Counted from the stretch's first letter, positions 1-4,951 are shown. The stretch: DNA of 5,645 bases from Eubacterium sp. (GCA_024687845.1 JAILEL010000106.1:1-5645); one strand, 5' to 3'. Made by a program: numbers and translations. Notes: a model not told the origin generated them from the sequence alone.

Positions 1-467
1 GCCATATCTGCGATATCCAGACTTATTGCTACTTCACCAGACGCAAGAGAAAATGGCATATCCGCGTCATTATATAGAAGATTCATCCTGTTTGATTTAG
101 TTGTAAGATGAAATGTCTTATGATATGGAAAACTGTCCTCCGACGCATATATTCCATTTATAGATACTTCCGAATCAGCGAGTCTTACATATTCCTTCAG
201 CTCTCCATCCGTCACATAGCTGCTCTCTTCCATCCAATGAGCAAGAGCTTGCTTCTTCTCTTCAAAGTTTCCAGCACCTATATTGCAGTTAATCACAGTA
301 TTTGCTGTATTCACCAGCCTGTCAGTCTGCTTTACTCCTGTAATCTCCATATACATCAGATTCGCAGCAATCACAGATATCAGAGAGGCACTCAGGATAA
401 ATATGAAAAGAATTATATTCAGACCTCTTCGTTCCTTCAGGTCATTTTTCAACATAACAAAAAACAT
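1..467 (-). CDS. FtsX/MacB-type ABC transporter permease, N-terminal part (runs off window)
   Basis: About 155 residues are readable with no stop, and the gene continues past base 1. The protein opens MFFVMLKNDLKERRG, a short basic cytoplasmic stretch. One hydrophobic segment follows at about residues 16-38 (NIILFIFILSASLISVIAA), then a long polar, presumably extracytoplasmic region containing GEVAISLDIA. This is the typical start of large Firmicutes FtsX-like permeases, which pair with an ATPase to move peptides or lipids or to sense antibiotics; the substrate cannot be read here. The ATG at 465-467 is preferred because GAGG lies 7 nt upstream. The in-frame ATG at 453-455 has no ribosome site. 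The preceding gene is nudC, not an ATPase, so any partner must lie downstream or elsewhere. The start codon sits inside the 3' arm of the preceding terminator hairpin. The family call is firm; the function is open. Confidence 0.8.
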   Translation of the reverse strand, partial: MFFVMLKNDLKERRGLNIILFIFILSASLISVIAANLMYMEITGVKQTDRLVNTANTVINCNIGAGNFEEKKQALAHWMEESSYVTDGELKEYVRLADSEVSINGIYASEDSFPYHKTFHLTTKSNRMNLLYNDADMPFSLASGEVAISLDIADM

Positions 468-508
468 GCTACAACCTCGTAATCCTATGATACGAAGATT
501 GTAGCATG
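459..508 (-). terminator. Rho-independent terminator after nudC, overlapping the permease RBS and start
   Basis: The arms at 465-481 and 491-508 pair over 17 bp, with one bulged base and one G-U pair, around a 9-nt loop. On the minus strand the 3' arm is followed directly by six T (459-464). It lies about 40 nt past the nudC stop, as expected for that gene's terminator. The 3' arm contains the permease GAGG and its ATG (465-467), so the same structure would also block permease translation on read-through RNA. No T run follows the hairpin on the plus strand. Confidence 0.75.
498..506 (-). promoter_or_regulatory. Candidate extended -10 promoter for the ABC permease
   Basis: The minus strand reads TGCTACAAT, which fits the extended -10 pattern TGnTATAAT with one mismatch. 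No good -35 lies 16-18 nt upstream; TTGAAA is only 13 nt away. Initiation near 491 would make an RNA lacking the 5' arm of the terminator hairpin, leaving about 24 nt of leader and a free GAGG before the permease ATG. The site lies within the hairpin's 5' arm. This is inference from motif match and placement. Confidence 0.35.
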
Positions 509-521
509 TAACGTTATTTCA

Positions 522-546
522 AATCTTTAAGAAACTCTTAAAGATT
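522..546. repeat. Perfect 11-bp inverted repeat with 3-nt spacer
   Basis: AATCTTTAAGA and TCTTAAAGATT (arms 522-532 and 536-546) are separated by 3 nt. The repeat begins 3 nt after the nudC stop and is not followed by a T run on either strand, so it is not a complete terminator by itself. It covers the -35 zone of the candidate permease promoter and could be an operator. It could equally be an RNA hairpin that protects the nudC mRNA 3' end. Confidence 0.6.
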
Positions 547-549
547 GAG

Positions 550-1377
550 TTACCCTTCCTTGAAAACTCTCATCATTTCATTAGTCAGACTGAGATTATT
601 AGGCTGTAATTCGATGTATTCTCTCTTAACCCACTCGGCGTACTTAAGCTCATTTTCATCCATATGGATTTCTCCATCACCATCTGCATCACAATAGAAT
701 CCTACTAACATATCCTGAGCCATCCCCCATGGCTGAGACTTGTAATATCTTATGTTCTTCACCTTCACACCGGTTTCTTCCATAACCTCTCTGGCTACAG
801 TTTCTTCCAGTGTTTCTCCAATCTCTGTAAAACCTGCGACCAGAGCATTATGTGCATAGCCCCTTCGATATCTTGTGAGAAGAAGGTAGTCACCTTTTGT
901 TACACCTACTATTACTGCCGGATTGATTCTCGGATATATAACATTTCCACAATCAGGACAGATAAGAGCACGTTCCTTCTCACTAGAATTAAGCTTAGAG
1001 CCGCACTTACCACAAAATTTATTATCACTATACCATTTCCATAGATGATACGCCGTAAATGCAACATATATATTCGTATCATCCTCTCCGGAAAATCTGT
1101 CACGGATTTCTCTTATAGTATAGTATGCGAAGCCCTTTTTCTGATCAGCTTCATTACTGTAATTATTTAAGAGGAAGTACTTCTTCTCATCCACAGAGAA
1201 AAGATATATAGCTTCATTCGTGTTACAATCCGAAAATGTAAGAAATCTCATTTTACCTTCATCGTCACCGACATATGTCTTTCCTTCATCATTGAAGATT
1301 AAAATGTAGTCCTCATCCTCTGGTTTAACAATCTTAAAACTATTATCAAGCTTGCTAGGGTAAATATCCTGTATCAT
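550..1377 (-). CDS. nudC: NADH pyrophosphatase, NudC-type Nudix hydrolase
   Basis: A 275-residue protein, close to the usual 255-280 for NudC. A poorly conserved N-terminal domain (about 1-115) is followed by a four-cysteine zinc ribbon (C122, C125, C140, C143) and the YPRINP segment at 148-153. The Nudix box spans 182-204 with every consensus position present (G182, E188, R196-E197, E200-E201, G203). SQPW at 214-217 is the signature separating NudC from other Nudix enzymes. The family hydrolyses NADH/NAD to NMN(H) plus AMP and removes NAD caps from RNA in the cytosol. Residues after SQPW read GMAQDM rather than the usual PFPxS-like sequence, so substrate preference may differ. The ATG at 1375-1377 follows GGAAAGGG at a workable distance. 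It is probably the last gene of the unit starting near 3223, 75 nt after the broken MFS gene, and is followed by the terminator at 459-508. Confidence 0.9.
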   Translation of the reverse strand: MIQDIYPSKLDNSFKIVKPEDEDYILIFNDEGKTYVGDDEGKMRFLTFSDCNTNEAIYLFSVDEKKYFLLNNYSNEADQKKGFAYYTIREIRDRFSGEDDTNIYVAFTAYHLWKWYSDNKFCGKCGSKLNSSEKERALICPDCGNVIYPRINPAVIVGVTKGDYLLLTRYRRGYAHNALVAGFTEIGETLEETVAREVMEETGVKVKNIRYYKSQPWGMAQDMLVGFYCDADGDGEIHMDENELKYAEWVKREYIELQPNNLSLTNEMMRVFKEG

Positions 1378-1430
1378 ATCGTATCCCTTTCCAAAAATAT
1401 ATTGAGCTTATTCTCCCACCAATACTAAGC

Positions 1431-1459
1431 ATAAGTAATGGTCTCTTCGCGATCATTCC
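1431..1459 (-). repeat. 29-bp near-copy of an internal arsC segment (copy at 2308-2336)
   Basis: These 29 bases match 2308-2336 inside the intact arsC-family gene at 26 positions, the first 18 without a mismatch. Read in the arsC frame it gives GMIAKRPLL against GMIVKRPLL. Two of the three differences are synonymous third-position changes and the third is V to A. Similarity stops abruptly at both ends. The element overlaps the last codon and stop of the MFS pseudogene and lies in the leader of nudC. It reads best as a scrap of a second ArsC-family gene, though a short duplication is possible. The two copies are in direct orientation 877 bp apart and bracket the MFS remnant. Confidence 0.55.
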
Positions 1460-2245
1460 CCGCCTCGCTTATTTTGTCTCTTCAACAATAATAACATCAT
1501 AATCAGTACAATAGGGAAAATGCTTGCAGATAGCATCCCCGCCTTCATGTTATCATTTGCTGCCTGAGTAATCATACCGACTGCGGCCGGTCCTACAGAA
1601 CCGCCTATATCTCCTGCCATTGCCAGTAGTGCAAACATAGCCGTACCACCAACCGGAAGTCTTTTTGACATTATGCTTATTGTCCCGGGCCACATGATAC
1701 CTACAGAAAAACCGCACATAATGCATCCCGCCAGACCAAGAAACGGATTATGAGATACCAAAGATACCGAAAAACAGTGTAGATAGAAGAATAACCGCTA
1801 CAGTTCCCCAGCAATAGAAAGAGTGAAGAAGGCTCATAACCGATTCCTTATTCTCAAAAGGGCACGCCTCAACTATAGGACTTACCAGTACTTCTATAAG
1901 TCCACTGCCTATTGCATATATAATAACACTGATGATTATTCCAGCAAACGGGCTCGGAAGCAGCCCCGGCAAAAAAGCAAGTCCAACCAGTCCAATCACT
2001 GATGCAACTTCAGATAATACTACTGCCCTGCGATATCCGATACTTTCTACATATTTTGCACATAGGACATCCACAATCAACTGTGTGAAAAAAAATGTAG
2101 TCGATATGAGAGCAATCTGACCAAGCGGTATGCCATATTCCGTATGAAATTTTAAAAATAATAAAGGAGTAAAATTGGCAGCTATAGCTTGTGTTATAAA
2201 GCCAAGATAACAAGCCTTTAGTGTTTATTTATAATTCTTTTCCAT
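1453..2245 (-). pseudogene. Degenerate MFS transporter (stop at codon 7, internal deletion with frameshift)
   Basis: The ancestral start is probably the ATG at 2243-2245, inside the arsC 3' end and preceded by a weak AGGT. It gives MEKNYK, then a TAA at 2225-2227, then TLKACYLGFITQAIAANF in the same frame, which stays open to a TAA at 1748-1750. That stretch carries about five membrane segments, ending GIFGIS. The C-terminal part continues in another frame from about 1759 (SHNPFLGLAGC, then GFSVGIMWPG, GGTAMFALLAMAGD) to the TGA at 1453-1455, covering about the last three segments. Remembered relatives have roughly 380-400 residues and some 130 between these two blocks, so about 400 bp appears deleted, out of frame. 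A GGTATCT direct repeat lies at the junction (1753-1759 and 1762-1768). The original substrate is unknown. No functional transporter can come from this copy unless the sequence contains assembly errors. Confidence 0.85.
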
Positions 2246-2600
2246 AATTACCTATAGCTTCTTCCCAGTCATTTTCTTTAAACCCAGTAAGAACCTTATC
2301 CTTTGTTATAAGTAATGGTCTCTTCACAATCATACCATCAGAAGCAAGTAACTTGAACTGTTCGTCCTCACTCATTTCCGGTAATTTCTTCGAAAGCTCC
2401 AGTTCTCTATATAGCATTCCACTGGTATTAAAAAATCTCTTTAATGGGAGCCCACTCTTCTTATGCAGAGCTCTGAGAGTCTTTTCATCAGGATGCTTCT
2501 CCTTGATATCTATCAGCTGATACTCTACTCCCTTTTCATCCAGCCATTTTAAAGCCTTCTTACATGTTGAACATTTTGAATAACAATACACTTTAATCAT
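2229..2600 (-). CDS. ArsC-family thioredoxin-fold protein (YusI-like; putative arsenate reductase family)
   Basis: A 123-residue cytosolic protein of typical family length. It opens MIKVYCYSKCSTCKKALKWL, with a CxxC redox pair at C10 and C13, followed by the family blocks GLPLKRFFNTSG (50-61), LLASDGMIVKRPLL (84-97) and GFKENDW (106-112). The fold is shared by ArsC, Spx and MgsR. The GLPLKRFFNTSG block and overall layout favour the YusI/YffB-like branch, whose members are labelled arsenate reductase but mostly lack a proven substrate. No arsR, arsB or acr3 is nearby, so an arsenic role is unsupported; a thiol-redox role is a fair alternative. A strong AGGAGG (2609-2614) lies 8 nt before the ATG. 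The gene starts 16 nt after the preceding GNAT stop, and its 3' end overlaps the old MFS start by 17 nt, indicating an operon. Confidence 0.85.
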   Translation of the reverse strand: MIKVYCYSKCSTCKKALKWLDEKGVEYQLIDIKEKHPDEKTLRALHKKSGLPLKRFFNTSGMLYRELELSKKLPEMSEDEQFKLLASDGMIVKRPLLITKDKVLTGFKENDWEEAIGNYGKEL

Positions 2601-2616
2601 AAAACTAACCTCCTAT

Positions 2617-3177
2617 TCAATCTATAGTATTCCATTCACATTTTAACATGGAATGCCATACCTCATCGCATACTCCTTGCATGTTGAGACCGGCTTGCCT
2701 AAGTGTCCCTTCTAACTTCATTCCTGCTTTTTCCATCACCCTGCCGGATTTCGGATTCTTTACATCATGAGAAGCAGCAACACGGTTCATTCCTACTACT
2801 TCAAAAAGATATCCCATAACTGCCTCCAATGCCTCAGGCATAAAGCCTTGTCCCCAATAAGCTCTCGACATACAGTATCCTATATCAGCTGAAGCTATAT
2901 CTTCACGTATCTTTACAACGGAAATATTACCTACTATTTTACCTGTCTCTTTAAGCTCCATAGCCCAATTGAAATAGTCTCCATTCTCGTACTCTGAAAT
3001 CCAATCTTTCAATATATTTCTTGTAACTTCTACATTACCATGTGGAGGCCAGGTTAAAAATCTTGTCACCTCCGGATCATTACACCAGCCATTAAACATA
3101 TCTTCCGCATCCTCTAATGTAAATCTGCGAAGTATAAGCCTCTTAGTTTCTATTCTTTCAGTACCTGTTTTATTCAT
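2617..3177 (-). CDS. GNAT N-acetyltransferase, RimJ/RimL type
   Basis: A 186-residue protein of usual RimJ/RimL length. It begins with the family signature ETKRLILRRFTLEDAEDMF (10-28). It has the central strand pair IVGNISVVKI (81-90), acetyl-CoA motif A around YWGQGFMPEAL (107-117; the GQG fits the pyrophosphate loop), and motif B with NPKSGRVMEKAGM (141-153). Such enzymes transfer acetyl from acetyl-CoA to an amino group; substrates range from ribosomal protein N-termini to antibiotics and polyamines, and none is indicated here. The ATG at 3175-3177 follows GAAGG about 7 nt upstream. It is the first gene of a probable unit with arsC, the MFS remnant and nudC, driven by the promoter at 3230-3258. 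The acetyltransferase call is firm; the substrate is unknown. Confidence 0.88.
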   Translation of the reverse strand: MNKTGTERIETKRLILRRFTLEDAEDMFNGWCNDPEVTRFLTWPPHGNVEVTRNILKDWISEYENGDYFNWAMELKETGKIVGNISVVKIREDIASADIGYCMSRAYWGQGFMPEALEAVMGYLFEVVGMNRVAASHDVKNPKSGRVMEKAGMKLEGTLRQAGLNMQGVCDEVWHSMLKCEWNTID

Positions 3178-3205
3178 ATAATACCTTCTATTTTTAATTT
3201 CGATG

Positions 3206-3260
3206 TTTTTCCTTATAAGTTACTGCTTTACTATATCATAAATATTTTTTCTTATAAAGT
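3206..3260. repeat. Pair of imperfect direct repeats bracketing the GNAT-arsC promoter
   Basis: On the minus strand ACTTTATAAGAAAAAA (3245-3260) and ACTTATAAGGAAAAA (3206-3220) differ by one indel and one substitution. The first overlaps the -35 and the second falls just downstream of the expected start point. Each has a CTTATAAG-like core, an exact 8-bp palindrome at 3212-3219. The arrangement would suit a repressor, but the DNA is AT-rich and chance is plausible. Confidence 0.25.
3230..3258 (-). promoter_or_regulatory. Candidate sigma-A promoter for GNAT-arsC-(MFS)-nudC
   Basis: On the minus strand TTTATA (3253-3258, 4 of 6 to consensus) is followed after exactly 17 nt by TATAGT (3230-3235, 5 of 6). 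The -10 is preceded by TGA, making an extended -10. Initiation near 3223 leaves a leader of about 45 nt. It lies in the 210-bp gap after the upstream terminator, where a promoter is expected. Confidence 0.5.
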
Positions 3261-3321
3261 AAGGATCCTATCCCTGTAACGCTTATGTTTTATTACAGTG
3301 AACATTTATTTCCTATGAATT

Positions 3322-3356
3322 AAAAAAGTCCTGTAAACATTTCATTTACAAGACTT
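3322..3356 (-). terminator. Rho-independent terminator of the two-GNAT unit
   Basis: The arms at 3326-3337 and 3345-3356 form a 12-bp stem with one G-U pair and a 7-nt loop. On the minus strand the stem is followed by a six-T run, partly shared with the stem base (3322-3327). It lies about 30 nt past the stop of the GNAT gene ending at 3388. The remainder of the 3178-3387 gap holds the promoter and repeats described separately; I see no gene in it. Confidence 0.8.
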
Positions 3357-3387
3357 AACTATTTTATAATTACAAAACTAATTCTCT

Positions 3388-3909
3388 CTATCTTTTTACT
3401 GAGTAAAATCTGTATAACTGCTCTTCACTATCGTCTATATCTTTATACATACGCTTCTCTTCTAATACAAATCCGACCTTTTCCGCAGTCTTCCAGGATG
3501 GAACATTTGCATCTCGTATATTTGCACGGATTTCATTTTCGTCATAATGATCAAAGAAATAATCAAGATAAGCTTCAACCGCCTCTGACACATAGCCCTT
3601 TTGTCTAAACTCAGTACCAACGAAGTAAACGATTCCTACTTTATCCAAATCTTCATAATAGGAAGTACCAACACTTCCAATTACTCTTCCATCCTCTTTT
3701 AAACATATAACATCGGCTATATAATCAGCTCTTGGATCATCTTTTTCTGAAAGGCTGATAGCTTCGTCTATCCAATCTGCTATCCATTCTGAACAATTTT
3801 CATCGAAGCCTATATCGTGCAGGCTTCCATCCTTCGCCATCTCGGCAAATACCATCTCATCCCCACGCTCAATTGACCGTATGATGATTCTCTCTGTCTC
3901 TATTCTCAT
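3388..3909 (-). CDS. GNAT N-acetyltransferase, RimJ/RimL-like
   Basis: A 173-residue protein starting MRIETERIIIRSIERGDEMVF, the usual strand-helix opening of RimJ/RimL-like GNATs. RVIGSVG (75-81) fits the central strand. FRQKGYVSEAVEAYLDYFF (101-119) is acetyl-CoA motif A (R102-Q-K-G105), and ANVPSWKTAEKVGFVLE (134-150) is motif B. The middle region is rich in Asp and Glu (EDLDK, EKDDPRAD). The substrate cannot be predicted. The ATG at 3907-3909 follows GGGAGG with a slightly long 10-nt gap; an out-of-frame ATG directly abutting the GGGAGG is too close to be used. The gene lies 65 nt after the other GNAT with no terminator between, so the two are probably co-transcribed, and a good terminator follows. 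It is clearly a different subtype from the gene at 2617-3177, not a recent duplicate. Confidence 0.85.
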   Translation of the reverse strand: MRIETERIIIRSIERGDEMVFAEMAKDGSLHDIGFDENCSEWIADWIDEAISLSEKDDPRADYIADVICLKEDGRVIGSVGTSYYEDLDKVGIVYFVGTEFRQKGYVSEAVEAYLDYFFDHYDENEIRANIRDANVPSWKTAEKVGFVLEEKRMYKDIDDSEEQLYRFYSVKR

Positions 3910-3974
3910 TACAATTCATCCTCCCAATGCTTCTCCCAAATACCGAACCCTTTACAGGTAGATCACCCCTACAT

Positions 3975-4427
3975 TTAGCGATGAATGTATAGTCTTGTCA
4001 TCTCAGGCTCATCATCTCCCTGCGCCATACAGAAGAATTCCCAACCGTATCTCTCATAAAATCCAGTATGATCAGTTACAAGATATACTGGAGATATTCC
4101 TTTGGACTTTAAATCATCTACTACCATATTCAATAGATTTCCTGCAATGCCTCGGCAGCGATAATCTTCTTCCGTATATACTGCGCAGACATTAGGACTT
4201 AGATCTTTCCTGTCATGAAAATCATTTTCGATAACTCCCAGACCACCTACGAACTTATCACCATCCATAGCAATATACCATCCATATTCGATTTCAGAGC
4301 TAAGGTATGCTTCCATACACTCGAGATACGCTTCCTTCGGCACACCCCACTTACTACTGAACCATTCAGCAGCCCTATCTTTTAATTCTGATTTTTCTCT
4401 TAATGTATAATATTTTATTTCACTCAT
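3975..4427 (-). CDS. GNAT N-acetyltransferase (150 aa)
   Basis: The first ATG with a plausible promoter distance is at 4425-4427, giving 150 residues from MSEIKYYTLREKSELKDRAA. An in-frame extension to a TTG at 4457 would include the TATAAT box and is rejected. GDKFVGGLGVIEN (56-68) fits the central strands. CAVYTEEDYRCRGIAGNLL (81-99) is motif A with R90-C-R-G93-I-A, binding acetyl-CoA pyrophosphate. VYLVTDHTGFYERYGWEFF (114-132) is the C-terminal block of small GNATs whose last strand carries the FYERYGWE signature. It is cytosolic; the substrate is unknown. The RBS is mediocre: GAGAGG lies 12 nt from the ATG, with a weaker GGA nearer. It is the first gene of a pair with the GNAT at 3388-3909. 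The family call is secure; the start is moderately so. Confidence 0.82.
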   Translation of the reverse strand: MSEIKYYTLREKSELKDRAAEWFSSKWGVPKEAYLECMEAYLSSEIEYGWYIAMDGDKFVGGLGVIENDFHDRKDLSPNVCAVYTEEDYRCRGIAGNLLNMVVDDLKSKGISPVYLVTDHTGFYERYGWEFFCMAQGDDEPEMTRLYIHR

Positions 4428-4448
4428 TTGTTTTCCATTCCTCTCTTG

Positions 4449-4488
4449 ATTATACAAAAAATTTATACTATCTATTATGTTCTAACAA
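4449..4488 (-). promoter_or_regulatory. Candidate promoter of the two-GNAT unit
   Basis: A perfect TATAAT on the minus strand (4449-4454) lies about 20 nt before the GNAT ATG but lacks a good -35 at 16-18 nt. An alternative is TTGTTA (4483-4488) with TATAAA (4462-4467) and a short 15-nt spacer. The region lies just after the terminator at 4520-4552, where initiation is needed. Which box is used is unclear. Confidence 0.4.
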
Positions 4489-4519
4489 CCTCATCTTTTA
4501 ATATATTTAAACTTGAGAC

Positions 4520-4552
4520 AAAAATCCCCAGGATAAAAACATCCTGGGGATT
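4520..4552 (-). terminator. Rho-independent terminator of the HTH gene
   Basis: A perfect 12-bp stem, AATCCCCAGGAT with ATCCTGGGGATT (arms 4523-4534 and 4541-4552), has a 6-nt loop. It is followed on the minus strand by T residues that extend the TT of the stem. It lies 5 nt after the HTH gene stop codon and is the strongest terminator in the window. Confidence 0.9.
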
Positions 4553-4557
4553 CCATC

Positions 4558-4836
4558 TTAAACTGCTTTTTTCTTTTCCTGTCCAACAATACGCCATATA
4601 CTTTTCTCTGATAAACAAAATCTTTCAGATAGTTCTGCCATCTTACAGCCTGACAGATAAGCCTTATATATTGATTCATTCCTCTCACGAAGTATCTTTC
4701 TAGTCTGGTTTTTCTCACCCCAGCCACTTCTAACTTCTTCCCTACGTGGAATGTAGATATTGGTTCCATCTGTATATTGCTGGATTATCTCAATAAGTTC
4801 ACGCGGAAGTACCTCTTCCGCTCTCAAATAGCCCAT
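4558..4836 (-). CDS. Small HTH protein, CD3324/Mor-like family
   Basis: A 92-residue protein. The N-terminal half carries the family pattern VLPRELIEIIQQYTDGTNIYIPRREE (9-34), then WGEKNQTRKILRERN (39-53). The C-terminal half (about 53-86) is a helix-turn-helix, with AYLSGCKMAELSERFCLSEKSIWRIV giving two helices around a turn and a recognition-helix-like SEKSIWRI. The family resembles the Mor activator fold of phage Mu and is common as a stand-alone small protein in Clostridia. It is presumably a DNA-binding regulator, but no target is established from memory. The ATG at 4834-4836 has AGGAGG (4844-4849) 7 nt upstream. That site is partly paired in a hairpin and preceded by a leader ORF, suggesting control at translation. 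A strong terminator follows at once. A long overlapping frame over 4491-4769 is a shadow. Confidence 0.8.
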   Translation of the reverse strand: MGYLRAEEVLPRELIEIIQQYTDGTNIYIPRREEVRSGWGEKNQTRKILRERNESIYKAYLSGCKMAELSERFCLSEKSIWRIVGQEKKKAV

Positions 4837-4844
4837 TCTTACGC

Positions 4845-4874
4845 CTCCTAAAATATATTTTCTCTTTTAGGGAG
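4845..4874 (-). promoter_or_regulatory. Hairpin pairing with the Shine-Dalgarno of the HTH gene
   Basis: On the minus strand CTCCCTAAAA (4865-4874) can pair with TTTTAGGAG (4845-4853), giving nine base pairs with one bulged C and an 11-nt loop. The 3' arm includes four of the six bases of the AGGAGG that serves the HTH gene, so folding should lower its translation. The stem is half A-U and only moderately stable. The pairing is seen directly; the regulatory role is inferred. Confidence 0.45.
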
Positions 4875-4926
4875 CATCGGCTATTACGAAATCATTTTAA
4901 TATATTAAATCGCTATAGCCAATGCT
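4873..4926 (-). repeat. Imperfect inverted repeat in the HTH-gene leader, enclosing a 14-bp palindrome
   Basis: The minus-strand arms AGCATTGGCTAT (4915-4926) and ATAGCCGATGCT (4873-4884) pair over 12 bp with one G-U. A further three pairs follow inside after a 2x2 internal loop. The enclosed stretch holds a perfect palindrome, TTTAATATATTAAA (4896-4909). No T run follows, so it is not a terminator. It overlaps the leader ORF stop codon at one end and the SD-pairing hairpin by 2 nt at the other. It could be a leader RNA structure or a DNA operator for the HTH protein. Confidence 0.55.
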
Positions 4927-4951
4927 ATGCGCAAAACTCAGGTGTAGTCAT
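4925..4951 (-). CDS. Putative 8-codon leader peptide (MTTPEFCA)
   Basis: The ORF is ATG to TAG with a full AAGGAGG (4961-4967) 9 nt upstream, the best-placed ribosome site in the window. The peptide would be MTTPEFCA; there is no run of a single amino acid to suggest which signal it might sense. Its TAG overlaps the first two bases of the 5' arm of the following hairpin, so a terminating ribosome would melt that hairpin. It lies 88 nt before the HTH gene. It may be a regulatory leader or the decayed start of a lost gene. The ORF and its ribosome site are seen; expression is inferred. Confidence 0.4.
   Translation of the reverse strand: MTTPEFCA

Noticed and set aside
108..504. Two overlapping plus-strand ORFs (108-482 and 283-504)
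   Set aside because: They lie antisense to the permease reading frame, which has a hydrophobic segment, a ribosome site and no stops; the plus-strand peptides have no recognisable domain.
508..522. TTGAAA as a -35 for the permease promoter
   Set aside because: Only 13 nt separate it from TACAAT, too short for a normal sigma-A spacer.
850..1103. ORFs 850-1044 (+) and 912-1103 (-) within nudC
   Set aside because: Shadows of the nudC frame, which carries complete zinc-ribbon and Nudix motifs here.
1355..1456. 33-codon minus-strand ORF beginning MIAKRPLLML
   Set aside because: It has no ribosome site, runs into nudC, and only its first residues resemble ArsC; treated as the arsC-like scrap rather than a gene.
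2010..2213. 67-codon minus-strand ORF opening MLSWLYNTSYSC
   Set aside because: The +1 frame over the same DNA encodes the recognisable MFS N-terminus (ACYLGFITQAIAANF), so this is a shadow.
4428..4457. TTG start extending the 150-aa GNAT by ten residues
   Set aside because: The extension includes the TATAAT box, has no ribosome site, and adds residues unlike a GNAT N-terminus.
4491..4769. 92-codon minus-strand ORF overlapping the HTH gene
   Set aside because: It runs through the strong terminator, lacks a ribosome site and overlaps the better-supported HTH frame.
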